Shown here piece after piece: positions 1-9,004 of a DNA stretch of 64,000 nucleotides. The translations under genes were made by a program, and so were the position numbers. The notes beneath the pieces were generated by a model that made no database searches, had not been told where the DNA came from, and saw nothing but the letters and a program-made list of their open reading frames with translations. The stretch is from Glaciimonas sp. (GTDB lineage Bacteria; Pseudomonadota; Gammaproteobacteria; Burkholderiales; Burkholderiaceae_D), in contig JABBOY010000011.1 in NCBI GenBank assembly GCA_012927585.1, positions 1 to 64,000 of the forward strand, in the 5' to 3' direction. Each line of letters starts with the position of its first letter. The first letter of the stretch is position 1.

Positions 1-567
1 AACTGACTTGGCTCGGCGGCGTTGGCTTCATCTCGTCTCTATGTTATTGGTTGCCCTTCTATAACGTTTGAGCACCACAACCGGTTGGCACACTCAGCCC
101 ATTAAATCCGCGTTTCCCTAGGAGAAACGCCAATGAATCCGTTGACCGCAATTGCAGCAATTTATTGGGAAAAACTCGCAATGTGCTGAGTACCCCTGAT
201 CAATGGGTAGTCAGGAGTGTTGTGTTGAATTCACTGGTTTCCAGAAAATTCTGGACGAGCGATTTCGCTGGCCCTTAAAACTGGGCTGGACTTATTCTGC
301 CAGCGCATAAAATTGCTCTGCAAATGACATTGAATTTTCTTCTGCAGCGATCATTTGACCTTTGCAGATCATGTGCATCAATTCGATACCGGCCAAACAC
401 ATTGCTGGACGAAGGAAGGATTTGAAGTTAAGGCCTACGTTGAACAAGCCACATTTTTCAAAATCCAACTCGCGAAAGATGCGTAATGCAGGAAAATGAC
501 GAGTTGAACGCGTTTAGTTTTGCCCTTTCGGGCGCTTCTTGTGGGCTTTTGACCCCCCATTCACCCG
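1..567. other. No gene recognised
   Basis: I see no supportable coding region here. A small perfect hairpin lies around 110-130 (arms GCGTTTC and GAAACGC). The last ~60 bases are probably the terminal region of the IS5-type remnant that follows, but I could not define its inverted repeat. Confidence 0.4.
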
Positions 568-1246
568 CTATGGGCGTACCTGTGCCATCAATCGATTTCG
601 AGACAAGTAAATATTGCTAGTGCCAGCGCTGTAAATGCCCGGCCAGCATTCTTGGCTAAGCCACGGTAGCGCACTTTTGTAAACTCCCACAGTCGTTTGA
701 CTACCGCAAAGACATGCTCGACTCTGGTTCTGATCTTTAACTTGTTGCGATTCTTGCTGCGCTTCATCGACTTCGCCGCCCGGTTTACGAGTACGACTGT
801 TGGTGAAGTCTTTAGCATTTGGTGCGTTGCTGTGGATCAGATCCTTCTGGCTGGCATAGGCGCTGTCACCATATACCTGCCGCCCTGGCCATGCAATAAA
901 CCAGGCAATGGATGTTTATCATGTACGTTGGCCGGTGTGCCGACGGCGCTGTGCGCTAGGCCGCTTTGACTGTCGACGCCAATATGCAGCTTCATGCCAA
1001 AGTACCATTGCTGTCCCTTGCGGATCTGGTGCATTTCAAGGTCACGTTTTTTGTCGGCGTTTTTCGTTGAGTTCGGTGCCGCAATGATGATGGTGGCGTC
1101 GACGATGGTGCCTGTCTTGAGTGTCATGCCGCCGCCTTGCAGGGCCCGTCCAACTTCGGCAAACAGTTGGAGATTGAGATTGTGTTTCTCCAGCAGGCGC
1201 CGAAATTTGAGGTGCGTGGTGGTGTCCGGTACGGCTTCGCATCCTG
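568..1246 (-). pseudogene. IS5-family transposase remnant, frameshifted and 5' truncated
   Basis: Reading the minus strand from about 1246, the translation EAVPDTTTHLKFRRLLEKHN leads into a GTIVDATI block (DDE region), then KMKLHIGVD-like and RVEHVFAVVKR segments characteristic of IS5-group DDE transposases. The protein is split over at least two frames, between the block ending near 837 and the C-terminal part. A further one-base slip in the last ~15 codons means that restoring frame gives NIYLSRNRLMAQVRP and a stop at 568-570. The N-terminal third is missing; the sequence becomes unrecognisable beyond 1246, where the next remnant begins. It is inactive. Confidence 0.8.
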
Positions 1247-1324
1247 TTGAGAATTACGTAAATGACTGACGATTTTTTCATTTCGTTTGTGTCAAACGGA
1301 TAGATGGTTATCCGGGAGTAGGCC

Positions 1325-1914
1325 ATGGAAACAAAATCGTACAGCCGGGATTTGCGGGCAATCGAATTGCGGCGGCGCAAGGGCATGCTGTTACTGGCAC
1401 AGGGTGTGACCCAAGCCGAGGTAGCACGCAGGATGGTGGAGTCGGCAAACGGCCTCATCGTGGGCTGCAGCACGTGTAGATGCACAGGCATGGCGGCGCA
1501 AGACACTGGGCCGACCCGCTGCGCTGAGCCATGCCGACCAACGGCGCCTGGCCAAATTGCTCGTGGCCGGCGCCATGAAGGCAGCCCAGTTGGTCGGGTT
1601 TCTCAAAATCCTATGCCGCCAGAGCCATCAAAACTTGTTGGCCATTTGGGACGGGCTGTCCGGCCACAGAAGCCGGCTGGTGTGTGAACACATTGCTTCG
1701 ACTGGAGGAACGCTCGTCATCGACTTTCTGCCGGCTTATGCGCCCGAACTCAATCCGGTCGAGCACATCTGGGCCCATCTCAAGCAACATGAGATTGCCA
1801 ACCTGTGTGTTGACCATCAGCGAAGTCGGTGTCGCACACAACAGCCTCAAATCCATGCAGCGCCGCCCAGACCTGATTCACGGATTCTGGAAACACGCGC
1901 AACTGGCAAACTGA
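1325..1914 (+). pseudogene. IS630-family transposase remnant with internal deletion
   Basis: The first ~35 codons (YSRDLRAIELRRRKGML, then GVTQAEVARRM) are the helix-turn-helix start of an IS630-type transposase. After frame changes the text continues as GRPAALSHADQRRLAKLLVAGAMK, then jumps to the C-terminal catalytic part (LLAIWDGLSGHRSRLV, TLVIDFLPAYAPELNPVEHIW), which carries the DDE-family PELNPVE motif. The middle of the protein is missing, so this is an internally deleted, multiply frameshifted copy. The C-terminus (LIHGFWKHAQLAN) ends at 1914. Confidence 0.8.
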
Positions 1915-2652
1915 TGTCATGTATTTATGTAAAACTCATTAGTCCGGAGCGGAAAGTTGGTTGCAAATTTTTTCGTAGCTTGGTATTCAAGTCGCATGCA
2001 GTCCTTTTACACTTCGAAAAAATTCATGAAAAGCATCACGCTTATTTTTTTGACTTCTTCAGACTTTTCTGTGGGTTAAAGGTACGCTATCGCGCAGGTT
2101 GATCTGGGCATGGCTGAGCAACATGTGGTTGTTTATATCGACCACCAGCGAGACGCGCTTCGCGTGCCTAGAATGTGGGCAGGGAATACGCGGTGAACCT
2201 TTACTGCCTGCTTTGCTGCTTGAAAAAAGGGTCGTCAAGCTACTGCGCAATGTGTGAAGGTTGAAATCTCCGGCCTGAAGGATGGAGTTTCGACCGTAGT
2301 GATTTGGGACGGGTGCAAACCCCTTCCAGATCAAGTTAGAAACACAGGCCTGAAGGCTGTGCTAATTAGTTGCTTTTGAGTTCCTTGCAGCATAAAATTC
2401 GATAAGGCTAAAAAATTGCTGGCGATGCCTGACATTAATGGCGGTTTGGCGGTGCGGCATTGAAGGTGGCGGACTTTCTGGCAATTGTTCGTGCCGCAAA
2501 TATGGTCACGGACACAGTTGCTAAACCTTACGAGCCGCTTCTTGCTGCATGGGTAGCCCAGTCGCTGCGTTGCCAAAGTTGACCGCGAAGAAAAACAGCC
2601 AGATGGAGATGCACAGAGTAAATTTGTCATCATCGCAGCGAGCGAAAAAGCG
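1915..2652. other. Non-coding or decayed stretch
   Basis: No open frame here looks like a real protein on either strand. The stretch holds a partial copy of the upstream element shared with exaC and the ethanolamine permease (2395-2416). It is probably the decayed upstream region of a lost catabolic gene. Confidence 0.4.
2395..2416 (+). promoter_or_regulatory. Third, partial copy of the exaC/eat upstream element
   Basis: AAATTCGATAA followed by a GC-containing tetramer and AAAAAAT matches positions 14389-14410 at 20 of 22 bases, by eye. The flanks are not conserved. It lies about 240 bp upstream of the sigma-54 type site at 2653, further than in the other copies, so it may be a relic. Confidence 0.4.
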
Positions 2653-2668
2653 TGGCATGTAATATGCT
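2653..2668 (+). promoter_or_regulatory. Sigma-54 type promoter
   Basis: TGGCATGTAATATGCT has the -24 GG and -12 GC dinucleotides separated by exactly 10 bases, as required for RpoN. It sits 48 bp upstream of the start of the secreted protein gene at 2716 and resembles the sites at 7035 and 26371 (minus strand). Confidence 0.6.
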
Positions 2669-2715
2669 TATCTTAATTTTTCCCTTTTCTGAAACGCAAA
2701 ATAAATGGAGACGAA

Positions 2716-3054
2716 ATGAAGATTGTCCGCTTGCTGTTGCTACTGACGGTTACTGCACCAATCGGTGCTTACGCCAACGATTTTCCTACAACGGATCGGG
2801 TCGAGTACGTGCTTGATTGCATGAAAAATCATGCCATCAAGCATGAGTACTTGTATAAATGTTCTTGCGCGATCGATAATATCGCAAAGGAACTAAACTA
2901 TGACGAGTACGTGGAGATGTCGACTGCACTACGCGGCCAAAGCACTACGGGTGAACGCGGCGCAGTGTTTCGCGACCCCGACACTGTGAAAACGATGGCG
3001 AAAAAGTACAAGGCGGTTCAGGCCGGTGCCAACAAAGCCTGCTATGTCCCGTGA
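2716..3054 (+). CDS. Small secreted protein with conserved-looking cysteines
   Basis: I do not recognise this 112-residue protein with certainty. Residues 1-20 (MKIVRLLLLLTVTAPIGAYA) form a clear Sec signal peptide ending in AYA-N, so the mature ~92-residue protein should be periplasmic. It has four cysteines in the mature part, in DCM, KCSC and ACYV contexts, which could form two disulfides or bind a cofactor. A purine-rich ribosome site (GGAGACGAA) precedes the ATG. The sigma-54 type promoter 48 bp upstream matches those before the alcohol-type ABC operon and the pch operon, so co-regulation with alcohol/ethanolamine catabolism is inferred. It is intact while IS remnants surround it. Confidence 0.6.
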   Translation: MKIVRLLLLLTVTAPIGAYANDFPTTDRVEYVLDCMKNHAIKHEYLYKCSCAIDNIAKELNYDEYVEMSTALRGQSTTGERGAVFRDPDTVKTMAKKYKAVQAGANKACYVP

Positions 3055-3184
3055 GCCAATGCTGCGACATATTCAATTAACTGTTTGCTTTTGATTTGCG
3101 TGGTGAGTGTGCTCGGTTCAGGTAGCGGAGAAATATCAGGGTGGATGTTGAGTGTATGTTGATCATGTAACAGGCGGCAAACCC

Positions 3185-3976
3185 TCATTGGTGGATAGCC
3201 TTATCGCGATGCTTGGCTTGCCCCATGCCTTTGACCGTATCGAGTCCTCTCGCGCCCTTCAAGATCGTGCCGTCCAGGTCGGCTTCGGTGATGTCTGCGC
3301 TAGTCAGGTTTGCGCCTGTAAGATCGGCACCGGATAGATCCGCGCCGAAAAGATTGGCGCCTGCAAAGTTCGCATTGGTAAGATTAGCGAAACTGAAGAG
3401 CGCTCGGTTGACGTCTGCGCCGGTAAAGTCTGCACCCGTCAAAATCGCACTGGAAAAATCGCTGCGCATTTGTCCCATTGGCTGATTCTTGATGTCTACG
3501 CCCATGCGCGCATTGGTGAAGTTCGCGTTACTCATATCTACTTGCGAAAAACGGGCAATGACGCGCGCTCCTGTCAGGTTGGTGCCAACGAATCTTGGAC
3601 GGTCAGCGAGCAAGACGTTAATCGTTGAATACACAACTGGCGCGAACAGGCTGGCATTTGCGAGTCTAGCACCAGAAAAATTCGCTCTCATCAACCATGC
3701 GGCGTCCAGCGTTGCTCCCGTCAGGTCAACTTTCGTAAAATCAGTGCCGACGAGTTTCGCGCCAAACAGGTTGGCACCGGCGAGATTTGCACCTTTAAAA
3801 TCGAGGCCGCTGAGATCAAGATTGGAGAGGTCTTTACGGGTGAAATTGGCAGGTTTTTCGGCGGTTGCCGCCGCAAGGGTGGAGCGCACTTGCTCACTGG
3901 TCAGGTCTGCTGCCCAAAAGGTTGCTGGAGTGAGCAGCATGCTTGCTGCCAATGCGAAGCTGTACAGCTTTAGCAT
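3185..3976 (-). CDS. Exported pentapeptide-repeat protein
   Basis: This 263-residue protein starts with a signal peptide (MLKLYSFALAASMLL, cleavage after FWA). From about residue 45 it is built almost wholly of A(D/N)LxG-type pentapeptides such as LSNLDLSGLDFKGANLAGAN, which fold into a right-handed beta helix. A non-repeat insert (about residues 120-150) breaks the array. The function of periplasmic members is mostly unknown. No catalytic domain is attached, and the last ~20 residues are charged and non-repetitive. A Shine-Dalgarno-like GGAG precedes the ATG. It is transcribed toward the secreted protein gene at 2716. Family assignment is firm; role is not. Confidence 0.85.
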   Translation of the reverse strand: MLKLYSFALAASMLLTPATFWAADLTSEQVRSTLAAATAEKPANFTRKDLSNLDLSGLDFKGANLAGANLFGAKLVGTDFTKVDLTGATLDAAWLMRANFSGARLANASLFAPVVYSTINVLLADRPRFVGTNLTGARVIARFSQVDMSNANFTNARMGVDIKNQPMGQMRSDFSSAILTGADFTGADVNRALFSFANLTNANFAGANLFGADLSGADLTGANLTSADITEADLDGTILKGARGLDTVKGMGQAKHRDKAIHQ

Positions 3977-4269
3977 AATAATGCTCCCACAGGCCGGTCA
4001 CGTGTCGAAGGTAAGTATATGCATTGCCGACGTTCGAGTGATGCCACCATTAGAGTTGAATTTCAGCCAATGATCCGCTACTTCCTGCGAATTTCCTATA
4101 CTTGTAATACAGTGTGACAGTTGCTGGCCAAGTACGCCAGAATCTCTTATTCTGTCATATTGCTCCTTGTGTACCGCAGAGCCTGCTAAGACACTATTTG
4201 GATATAGAACGCGGTGATTTATATCGGGCATTAGGTCGATATAACGGTAGTTTAGCTCAACCCCCATAC
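3977..4269. other. Intergenic, possible truncated gene beside IS200
   Basis: An 89-codon minus-strand frame (3998-4267) has plausible composition but no family I recognise, and it ends exactly where the IS200-type element begins, so it could be the 3' end of a gene cut by that insertion. I do not call it as a gene. Confidence 0.2.
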
Positions 4270-4275
4270 CCTAAT

Positions 4276-4888
4276 TTAACAAGGTAAACCCCGGCTCTGC
4301 CGGGGGACTCACCAAGGTTTGACCTATACGTTGGTCGCTGCGAAGCTCCTATCTCGACCAAGAGAAGGAGATTCACAATGAAAGAGTATCAGAGTTTGAG
4401 CCATATGAGATGGGACTGTAAGTATCATGTGGTGTTTATTCCGAAACGTAGAAAGAAGGCGATTTTCGGAGCGTTGCGCCAGCATCTGGTGGAGATTTTT
4501 CGGGAGCTGGCGCTGCAAAAGGAGGCAAAGGTGGTCGAAGGGTACTTGATGCCGGATCATGTTCATATGTGTCTGAGCATTCCTCCGAAGCATTCAGTAT
4601 CCAATGTGGTTGGATTCATCAAAGGGAAGAGCGCGATATCGATAGCTCGTCAGTTCGGAGGGCGACAACGCAACTTCACCGGAGAAGTATTCTGGGCACG
4701 AGGATATTTTGTGTCAACAGTTGGGCTGGACGAAGAGATGGTGCGTGCGTACATACGTCACCAGGAATCGGAAGATATGCGTTATGACCAAATGAAATTA
4801 GGACTGTAGCCGCCTTCAGGCGGCTACCGGGTTACCAGCGCCTTCGAGGCGCCCCAACGATAAACCCCCGGCTTTGCCGGGGGTAGCT
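4276..4888 (+). mobile_element. IS200/IS605-type insertion sequence, apparently complete
   Basis: A single transposase gene is flanked by GC-rich subterminal hairpins: CCCCGG-CTCT-GCCGGGG on the left (about 4288-4306) and CCCCCGG-CTTT-GCCGGGGG on the right (about 4863-4882). Such imperfect palindromes, not terminal inverted repeats, are the recognition structures of IS200-type elements. This is the only element in the first 7 kb without visible damage. Confidence 0.75.
4378..4809 (+). CDS. tnpA: IS200-type HUH transposase
   Basis: The product is a 143-residue Y1 transposase of the single-strand 'peel and paste' class. The HUH metal-binding motif is visible as PDHVHMCL (about residue 60), and the catalytic tyrosine is expected in the ARGYFVSTVG segment (about residue 105). 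Length is typical of the family (140-155). A strong ribosome site (AAGGAG) lies 7 bases before the ATG. There is no accessory tnpB, as in the IS200 subgroup. The reading frame is intact, so the element may still be mobile. Confidence 0.9.
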   Translation: MKEYQSLSHMRWDCKYHVVFIPKRRKKAIFGALRQHLVEIFRELALQKEAKVVEGYLMPDHVHMCLSIPPKHSVSNVVGFIKGKSAISIARQFGGRQRNFTGEVFWARGYFVSTVGLDEEMVRAYIRHQESEDMRYDQMKLGL

Positions 4889-4889
4889 T

Positions 4890-5163
4890 AATTTAGTGCT
4901 TGGTGCTTGGCGTAAAAACTGGGATTACACACCAAGAAATATCTAAAAGAAATAGATATTCCCATTTTTATCCTACCTTCTTCCACGCTACTTTAGCGTC
5001 AAATGCTGATGTAAAATAGTTTACATTTTTGTAAAAATCATTCAGTATGCCCTTGGCGTTTATATATTTAGGACGACTTAATTACACTATTACAATAAGC
5101 CCTGCCTATTTCGCTGCTGTTCGCATCAACTTGCTACTCATTTATAATAATTAGGAGAAAAGT
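4890..5163. other. Intergenic, AT-rich leader of the DUF1097 gene
   Basis: No gene is visible. The stretch is AT-rich and ends in a good ribosome site (TTAGGAGAAAAGT) for the gene at 5164. I could not pick a convincing promoter. Confidence 0.4.
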
Positions 5164-5667
5164 ATGCCGAAATTACTAGCATTGGCACTAAGCATTGCTG
5201 TTTTAGGCGGGGTATGGGCATTTTTGGCGTTGGGACCGCTTGCAGGATCAGTCTTAGTTTGGGCTGGCTTTCTTGCATGGGGATGTTATTTTCATACAGG
5301 TGGTGATAACGCAGCTCTGCAAAAAACTATTGCGGGTATGATTTATGGTGCAGTGATTGCAGGTGTAGCGCTAGCCTTGGTAGGGGCAAACCCACTTGGG
5401 TTACCAGGTGCAGCTGGGCCAGCAGTTTATATCGCAGTGACAGTTTTCTTTCTGGTGATTGTTGCAGGGCAAAGTCTGTTGTCAGTAGTACCTGCAAATG
5501 TATATGGTTATGCTGCTACAGCTGCTTATGCACTGCAAACACCTACTGCTGGTAGCGTAACGGCAGTAAACTTATCTAACCCAGTGTTAATCGTTTCTCT
5601 TTCAGTACTAATAGGCGCTGGTTTTGGTATGCTTTCAGGCAAACTTGCTGGCATGCTAGGCAAATAA
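5164..5667 (+). CDS. DUF1097-family inner-membrane protein
   Basis: This 167-residue, very hydrophobic protein has about five predicted membrane segments (near residues 5-25, 28-45, 58-75, 85-105 and 140-160) and a conserved FHTGGDN motif after the second. It matches the DUF1097 family, which includes E. coli YcdZ; function is unknown, though members often sit near transport or acid-stress genes. A ribosome site AGGAGAA lies 5 bases upstream. It stands alone between mobile-element remnants; codon use is more AT-rich than its neighbours, hinting at a different history. Confidence 0.75.
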   Translation: MPKLLALALSIAVLGGVWAFLALGPLAGSVLVWAGFLAWGCYFHTGGDNAALQKTIAGMIYGAVIAGVALALVGANPLGLPGAAGPAVYIAVTVFFLVIVAGQSLLSVVPANVYGYAATAAYALQTPTAGSVTAVNLSNPVLIVSLSVLIGAGFGMLSGKLAGMLGK

Positions 5668-5672
5668 AAAGG

Positions 5673-6459
5673 CTATGTTGCAGTTGCCTGTTGAAAGTGT
5701 CTTTCTTTTCCTAATGCAGCACGCATACACATGCTGGGGAGAATGTTTTTGCCGAAGCGCTCCAGCATTTTGCGCCATCCCAAGTAGCTTCCAAGGTAGT
5801 CGGCGGCCAGCAAGGGCTTTAGCACCGGCTCCATCTCTCTGGCGCTCGCACCGGTGAGGCGAAAGTCGGCGGTGGCGCCATCCCGGTCGTGCGCACTACT
5901 AGCACCGCAATCTGTTCGCACGAAGTGCCCCATTTGGCGGCTTTTCCGCCACGCTTGCGCGTTTTCCTGGGCAAGTGCCTGCTTTTGAAAGATTCCAGGA
6001 AAAATGTTTCGTCCGCTTCGGCAATGTCCTGCATTTGTTGGGCTTTCTGCTGTGCGGGCGATTGCAAAAAACGATGATGCCACTCGAAGCTGGTGTTCTT
6101 GGCCACGCCGCAGTAGTTTGCCGTCTGGCTCACACTCAAGCCATCAATCAAGGTCTGAGTGTATTTGCGCCATTGATCCTTGTGGCGCCAGCGCGCCAGC
6201 GGGGTCTGCGTCAAGGCATTAAAAGTGTGCCGGCATTGGCGGCAATGATAGCGTTGCAAGGCGCAACTGCTGCCCCAGCGCTGCATGTGCGTATTGCCGC
6301 AGTGCGGACACAGCGGTTTTTCCTGCAAACTTTGCTCTATCATTCGGATCACTTCTTCTGCGCTTTCCTGTCGGTCCAATGTATTGTGAAGGCGATCTTT
6401 TGCCCACGGTTAAGCGCATCGAGTTGCTCCAGCCATGTTTTGAATTCGAGTGCTTCCAT
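5673..6459 (-). pseudogene. IS1595-family transposase remnant
   Basis: From the ATG at 6459 the frame reads MEALEFKTWLEQLDALNRGQ, then shifts into ESAEEVIRMIEQ, a zinc-ribbon block (CPHCGN and CRQCRHTFNALT) and the start of the ISXO2-like DDE domain (EADETFFLESFKS). A second frameshift follows near CEQIAVLVVR. The frame is then RDGATADFRLT and LKPLLAAD, directly joined to YLGSYLGW, so the middle of the catalytic domain is missing. The C-terminal tail ends at 5673. It has an internal deletion and two frameshifts, so it is dead. Confidence 0.8.
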
Positions 6460-6581
6460 GACGTTGCCCTCCGTAAACAGTGATCGTCAATATTTAGATA
6501 GCAATTCAACAGGTAAGTGCGACATAGCCAATAAAAAACAGGTAAATATTAATGAGGAGTCGTTATCATTAATCACAACTA

Positions 6582-6614
6582 GATAAAAAACCGCCTTCGT
6601 GGCGATTTTTTATC
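6582..6614. terminator. Bidirectional rho-independent terminator
   Basis: GATAAAAAACCGCC-TTCG-TGGCGATTTTTTATC is a near-perfect hairpin with an A-run on the left and a T-run on the right, so it can stop transcripts from both sides. Confidence 0.75.
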
Positions 6615-6627
6615 TTGTCTGGTAGTT

Positions 6628-6679
6628 AGTGTAGTGAGTCATTCTCAGTGTGTAGTGTAGTGAGTCATTCTCAGTGTGG
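6628..6679. repeat. 26-bp tandem duplication
   Basis: Two adjacent copies of a 26-mer (AGTGTAGTGAGTCATTCTC followed by AGTGTG and T or G) differ only in the last base. An inverted 11-mer of the same word (CACTGAGAATG) recurs about 110 bp downstream at 6775. Likely debris of a mobile-element end; only two units, so not a CRISPR. Confidence 0.7.
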
Positions 6680-7034
6680 CAAATCAAAGTGGTATATTTT
6701 TGCGCCAGACCAAGCGTAAACTGCAGCGATAGTCGCGAGGATTTGCAACAAACAAAAAAACACGTTTGTATGTTTCACTGAGAATGGCGCACGATACTAA
6801 TCCAACATTGCTCACATATCGTTGCGAATATCTCATGCAATTGGACAGCAAGATTGTTGACTGACCATCTGTGACGGATCTATTTGACACAAAAGTGGCA
6901 CAACTATTTAGTGGATTGTTCATGAAGCAGAACATGGTGCCATACAGCATCAAAAGTTCATCACGGTATTGGGCACACGGTTATTGAGTATGCTAATTGG
7001 GAGCGGGCCTGGCACGGGGGTTTTGCTTTTTTGT

Positions 7035-7050
7035 TGGCACGTTAAATGCT
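7035..7050 (+). promoter_or_regulatory. Sigma-54 type promoter of the ABC/beta-propeller operon
   Basis: TGGCACGTTAAATGCT matches the RpoN consensus with a perfect -24 block (TGGCACG) and correct spacing to the -12 GC. It lies about 105 bp upstream of the exaC-like start codon at 7156. A second TGGCACG at 7015 lacks a properly spaced -12 partner. Confidence 0.75.
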
Positions 7051-7155
7051 GTACATTATTCGGGTACCCATGACATTCGCCTCCGAGATTGGGAGAGACG
7101 TCACGTAAGTTCAGTGCAGTGCTGACGTAAAAAAATTATCTAGGAATTGGGCGAC

Positions 7156-7266
7156 ATGAATCTCGCTGACATCAGTAAATTTGACGTCAAAAACTCGTTC
7201 AAGCAACATTGCACAAACTTCTTCGGCGACAAGTTTGTACGCCAGTCAATGGTGAATACTTTGTAG
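7156..7266 (+). pseudogene. Remnant of the 5' end of a second exaC-type aldehyde dehydrogenase
   Basis: The 36 codons from ATG at 7156 translate as MNLADISKFDVKNSFKQ and onward to DKFVRQSMVN before a TAG. They align with the first ~38 residues of the intact exaC at 14560 ([17 protein letters not shown], then [12 protein letters not shown]), and the GGTGAATACTTTG bases are retained in a shifted frame. The rest of the gene has been deleted and the ABC ATPase start follows 10 bases later. The promoter of this lost gene therefore now drives the ABC operon, with the remnant as an upstream open frame. Confidence 0.85.
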
Positions 7267-7276
7267 AGGATATGAC

Positions 7277-7993
7277 TTGGCACTGTGCGTGAGATCTATT
7301 TGCAAATCGTTCGGGCAGCGCAAAGCGCTGGATAACGTCAGTCTGAACGTTGCCGCCGGTGAATTTCTGGCATTGCTGGGCCCCAACGGGGCCGGTAAAA
7401 CTACACTGTTTCAAATACTTTCAGGGCTGTTCATTGCCGACCAGGGCAGCGCTGTCATTTGCGGCGCAGATATCGGCAAAACGCCGATTCCAGCCTTGGC
7501 GCAACTGGGGATCGTGTTCCAGCAGCCGGCCCTTGATCTTGATCTGAGCGTCACTGCCAATCTGCAGTTTCAGGCTGACTTGCATGGCATCGCGCGGCTT
7601 GAATCCAAGCATCGCATCGTCACTTGTCTGGCGCGCTTTGGCCTGTCGGAACGCGCACAAGACTCTGCGCGGGTTTTGTCCGGCGGCAACCGGCGCAAGG
7701 TGGAATTGGCGCGCGCCTTGATGACACGCCCCAAGTTGTTATTGATGGATGAAGCCACGGTCGGCATCGACCCGGCTTCGCGCATGCAGATCATTGCGGA
7801 TGTCAAAGCCCTGTGCAAGGAGCAAAACATGGCTGTTTTGTGGGCCACGCACCTAGTGGATGAAGCCGACAGCGCGGATCGCATCATCGTGATGGCGAAA
7901 GGCCGGGTGCAATTCGATGGACTGCCGGCGCAACTACTTGCCAGCCAGGAATGCGCAACATTGACCGATGCTTTTTTACGCTTGACCGAATAA
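7277..7993 (+). CDS. ABC exporter ATPase of the PQQ-alcohol-associated type
   Basis: This 238-residue ATP-binding subunit has a Walker A GPNGAGKTTL (about residue 37), signature LSGGNRRKVELAR (about 134), Walker B LLLMDEATVGID (about 155) and switch histidine in WATHLVDEAD. It belongs to the ATPase family that accompanies PQQ-dependent alcohol dehydrogenase clusters (pedA/TIGR03864-like) and should pair with the permease at 10232. The start is an inferred TTG at 7277, with GAGGA 7 bases upstream; no ATG or GTG gives the full N-terminal strand. It is first in a tight four-gene operon under the 7035 promoter. The substrate is unknown. Confidence 0.85.
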   Translation: MALCVRSICKSFGQRKALDNVSLNVAAGEFLALLGPNGAGKTTLFQILSGLFIADQGSAVICGADIGKTPIPALAQLGIVFQQPALDLDLSVTANLQFQADLHGIARLESKHRIVTCLARFGLSERAQDSARVLSGGNRRKVELARALMTRPKLLLMDEATVGIDPASRMQIIADVKALCKEQNMAVLWATHLVDEADSADRIIVMAKGRVQFDGLPAQLLASQECATLTDAFLRLTE

Positions 7994-8014
7994 AACAAAG
8001 GGAGACATGACACC

Positions 8015-9004
8015 ATGAAAATATCTATACAAAAATCTTTGCCAGCATGCGTAATGACTGTTGCGATTGCGATTTCTGCACCGGCAATGGCCAAACAAAC
8101 CGGAGCAGTTTTTATCTCTAGTGAAAAAGATAATGTGATCACCGTACTGGACGGCAAGACCCAGCAACAGATCGCCACCATCAAGGCGTGCAAGCGCCCG
8201 CGCCACATGCAATTGACGCCTGATCGCCAGCGGTTGATTGCCGCGTGCGGCGATGATGGCATTGCCATTGTGGTGGATATCGCCAGCAAAAAAGTGATCA
8301 ACAAGATCAAACTGCAAGAGGGCGTCGAAATATTCGATCTGTCGCCCGATGGCAAAAATCTCTATTTTTCCAACGAAGATGACGCCACCATCGTGGTGGT
8401 TGATATTGCTACCCAAAAAGTGCTCAACCAGATCAAGGTAGGTGAAGAGCCGGAAGGCGTGCTGGTGACGCCGGACGGCAAGACGCTGTATGCGACATCG
8501 GAAGTGGCCAGCCTGGTTCATGTGATCGACATTGCCAGCGGCAAGATAGTCAAAAATATCGAAGTCGGCAAGCGTCCGCGCCGTTTTGCGCTGGCACCGG
8601 ACGGCAAGGAATTATGGGTTACTTCGGAGCGTGGCGCCTCGGTAAGCATTATCCGTACTGCTGACAATACCGTTATCGATACGGTGAAATTCCAGCCCAA
8701 GGGTTTTCGTGCCGACGACGTAACGCCGGTTGGCATTTTGATCGGCGCAGATGGCAAAACTGCCTATGTGGCGCTGGGCAAGGCCAACCATGTGGCGGTG
8801 GTCGATGTGGCCAGTCGGAAGGTAAAGAACCTGATTCTGGTCGGTAAACGCGCCTGGGGTTTAGCCCTCTCGCGTGACAATGCGACGCTGTATGTTGCCA
8901 ACGGTTTGTCGGACGATGTTTCGGTGGTCGATGTTGTCAAGGGACGCGCAGTAAAAACAGTAAAGGCTGGCCGCGTACCGCATAGCGTGGTGATCGATGA
9001 TTAA
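8015..9004 (+). CDS. Periplasmic YVTN beta-propeller protein
   Basis: The 329-residue protein has a signal peptide (cleavage after APAMA, about residue 26) followed by seven or so ~42-residue YVTN/NHL-like repeats of the form VVVDIATQKVLNQIKVG-EEPEGVLVTPDGKTLYAT. This is the 'PQQ-dependent catabolism-associated beta-propeller' family, known next to alcohol oxidation genes; its biochemical role is not established. A good ribosome site (AAGGGAGA) precedes the ATG. It overlaps the next gene by 8 bases, showing translational coupling. No PQQ-dependent dehydrogenase gene is present in the window. Confidence 0.85.
   Translation: MKISIQKSLPACVMTVAIAISAPAMAKQTGAVFISSEKDNVITVLDGKTQQQIATIKACKRPRHMQLTPDRQRLIAACGDDGIAIVVDIASKKVINKIKLQEGVEIFDLSPDGKNLYFSNEDDATIVVVDIATQKVLNQIKVGEEPEGVLVTPDGKTLYATSEVASLVHVIDIASGKIVKNIEVGKRPRRFALAPDGKELWVTSERGASVSIIRTADNTVIDTVKFQPKGFRADDVTPVGILIGADGKTAYVALGKANHVAVVDVASRKVKNLILVGKRAWGLALSRDNATLYVANGLSDDVSVVDVVKGRAVKTVKAGRVPHSVVIDD

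Larger units (their letters stand above)
6460..7034. other. Intergenic, repeats and a terminator but no gene
   Basis: Apart from the bidirectional terminator (6582-6614) and a 26-bp tandem duplication (6628-6679), I see no supportable gene. A minus-strand frame at 6684-6953 has no recognisable family. Confidence 0.4.

Noticed and set aside
6628-6679. Repeat unit considered as CRISPR
   Set aside because: There are only two adjacent units with no spacer and no cas genes.
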